Below are positions 5,455 through 5,501 of a stretch of 5,501 bases of DNA, in pieces. The stretch is from contig DAIMNI010000098.1 in NCBI GenBank assembly GCA_036720245.1, positions 1 through 5,501 of the forward strand, read 5' to 3'. Source of the stretch: JAAZMA01 sp036720245. GTDB lineage: Bacteria > Bacillota > Clostridia > Tissierellales > Tepidimicrobiaceae. Both the position numbers and the translations under genes were made by a program. The notes under the pieces are model-generated. The model was not told where the DNA came from and made no database searches. It saw only the letters and a list, made by a program, of their open reading frames with translations. Position 1 is the first letter of the stretch; each line of letters opens with the position of its first letter.

Positions 5455-5493
5455 GGGTAGGAGGTAAATAATTATTTTATTTACCGACCTCCC
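5455..5493. repeat. Strong inverted repeat upstream of the MerR-methyltransferase promoter
   Basis: GGTAAATA (5463-5470) and TATTTACC (5478-5485) form exact 8-bp arms around a 7-nt loop. Outside them, allowing small unpaired gaps, GGG (5455-5457) and AGG (5459-5461) can pair with CCT (5488-5490) and CCC (5491-5493). It could be an operator, or the terminator of a minus-strand gene beyond the right edge. The bases after it (TCCTACCCGATT) are not a T-run, which argues against a classic terminator. Confidence 0.5.
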
Positions 5494-5501
5494 CCACCAC
5501 C

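Overview
The window is AT-rich (roughly two thirds A+T or more by eye). It has strong Shine-Dalgarno sites, a TTG start and AT-biased codons, and its protein families are typical of anaerobic Gram-positive bacteria. A low-GC Firmicute of the Clostridia/Tissierellia type is the best guess; genus and species cannot be told from the sequence.

Left part (1-2982, all on the minus strand): a compact sensing-and-transport operon, read right to left. It runs from an OmpR-type response regulator to a HisKA-type membrane histidine kinase, a LolD/MacB-type ABC ATPase and the N-terminal part of an FtsX/MacB-type permease that runs off the left edge. Regulator and kinase genes are 1 nt apart, ATPase and permease genes overlap by 4 nt (ATGA), and kinase and ATPase genes are separated by 44 nt that may hold a second promoter. 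Such four-gene sets usually sense an envelope-active compound or stress and switch on the transporter. The substrate here is unknown.

Middle (2983-3568): a short divergent intergenic region with a TATAAT box on each strand, then a plus-strand gene for a small UPF0756 (DUF441, YeaL-like) membrane protein of unknown function.

Right part (3569-5501): a minus-strand GNAT N-acetyltransferase lies convergent to the UPF0756 gene. Its last codons and stop lie in a GGGAC/GTCCC palindrome that looks like a dispersed repeat. Upstream of it is a minus-strand gene for an N-terminal MerR DNA-binding domain fused to a YrrT-like SAM-dependent methyltransferase. That methyltransferase appears to have lost its last 16 residues through a one-base frameshift. 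The missing C-terminal strand can be read in the adjacent frame directly after the stop. A strong inverted repeat lies just upstream of the promoter of this gene, at the right edge.

No RNA gene, CRISPR array, complete insertion sequence, phage gene or origin was seen. I found no convincing undescribed multi-gene system. The items most worth checking are the MerR-methyltransferase fusion with its apparent frameshift, the repeat-derived end of the acetyltransferase, and the hairpin at 5455-5493.
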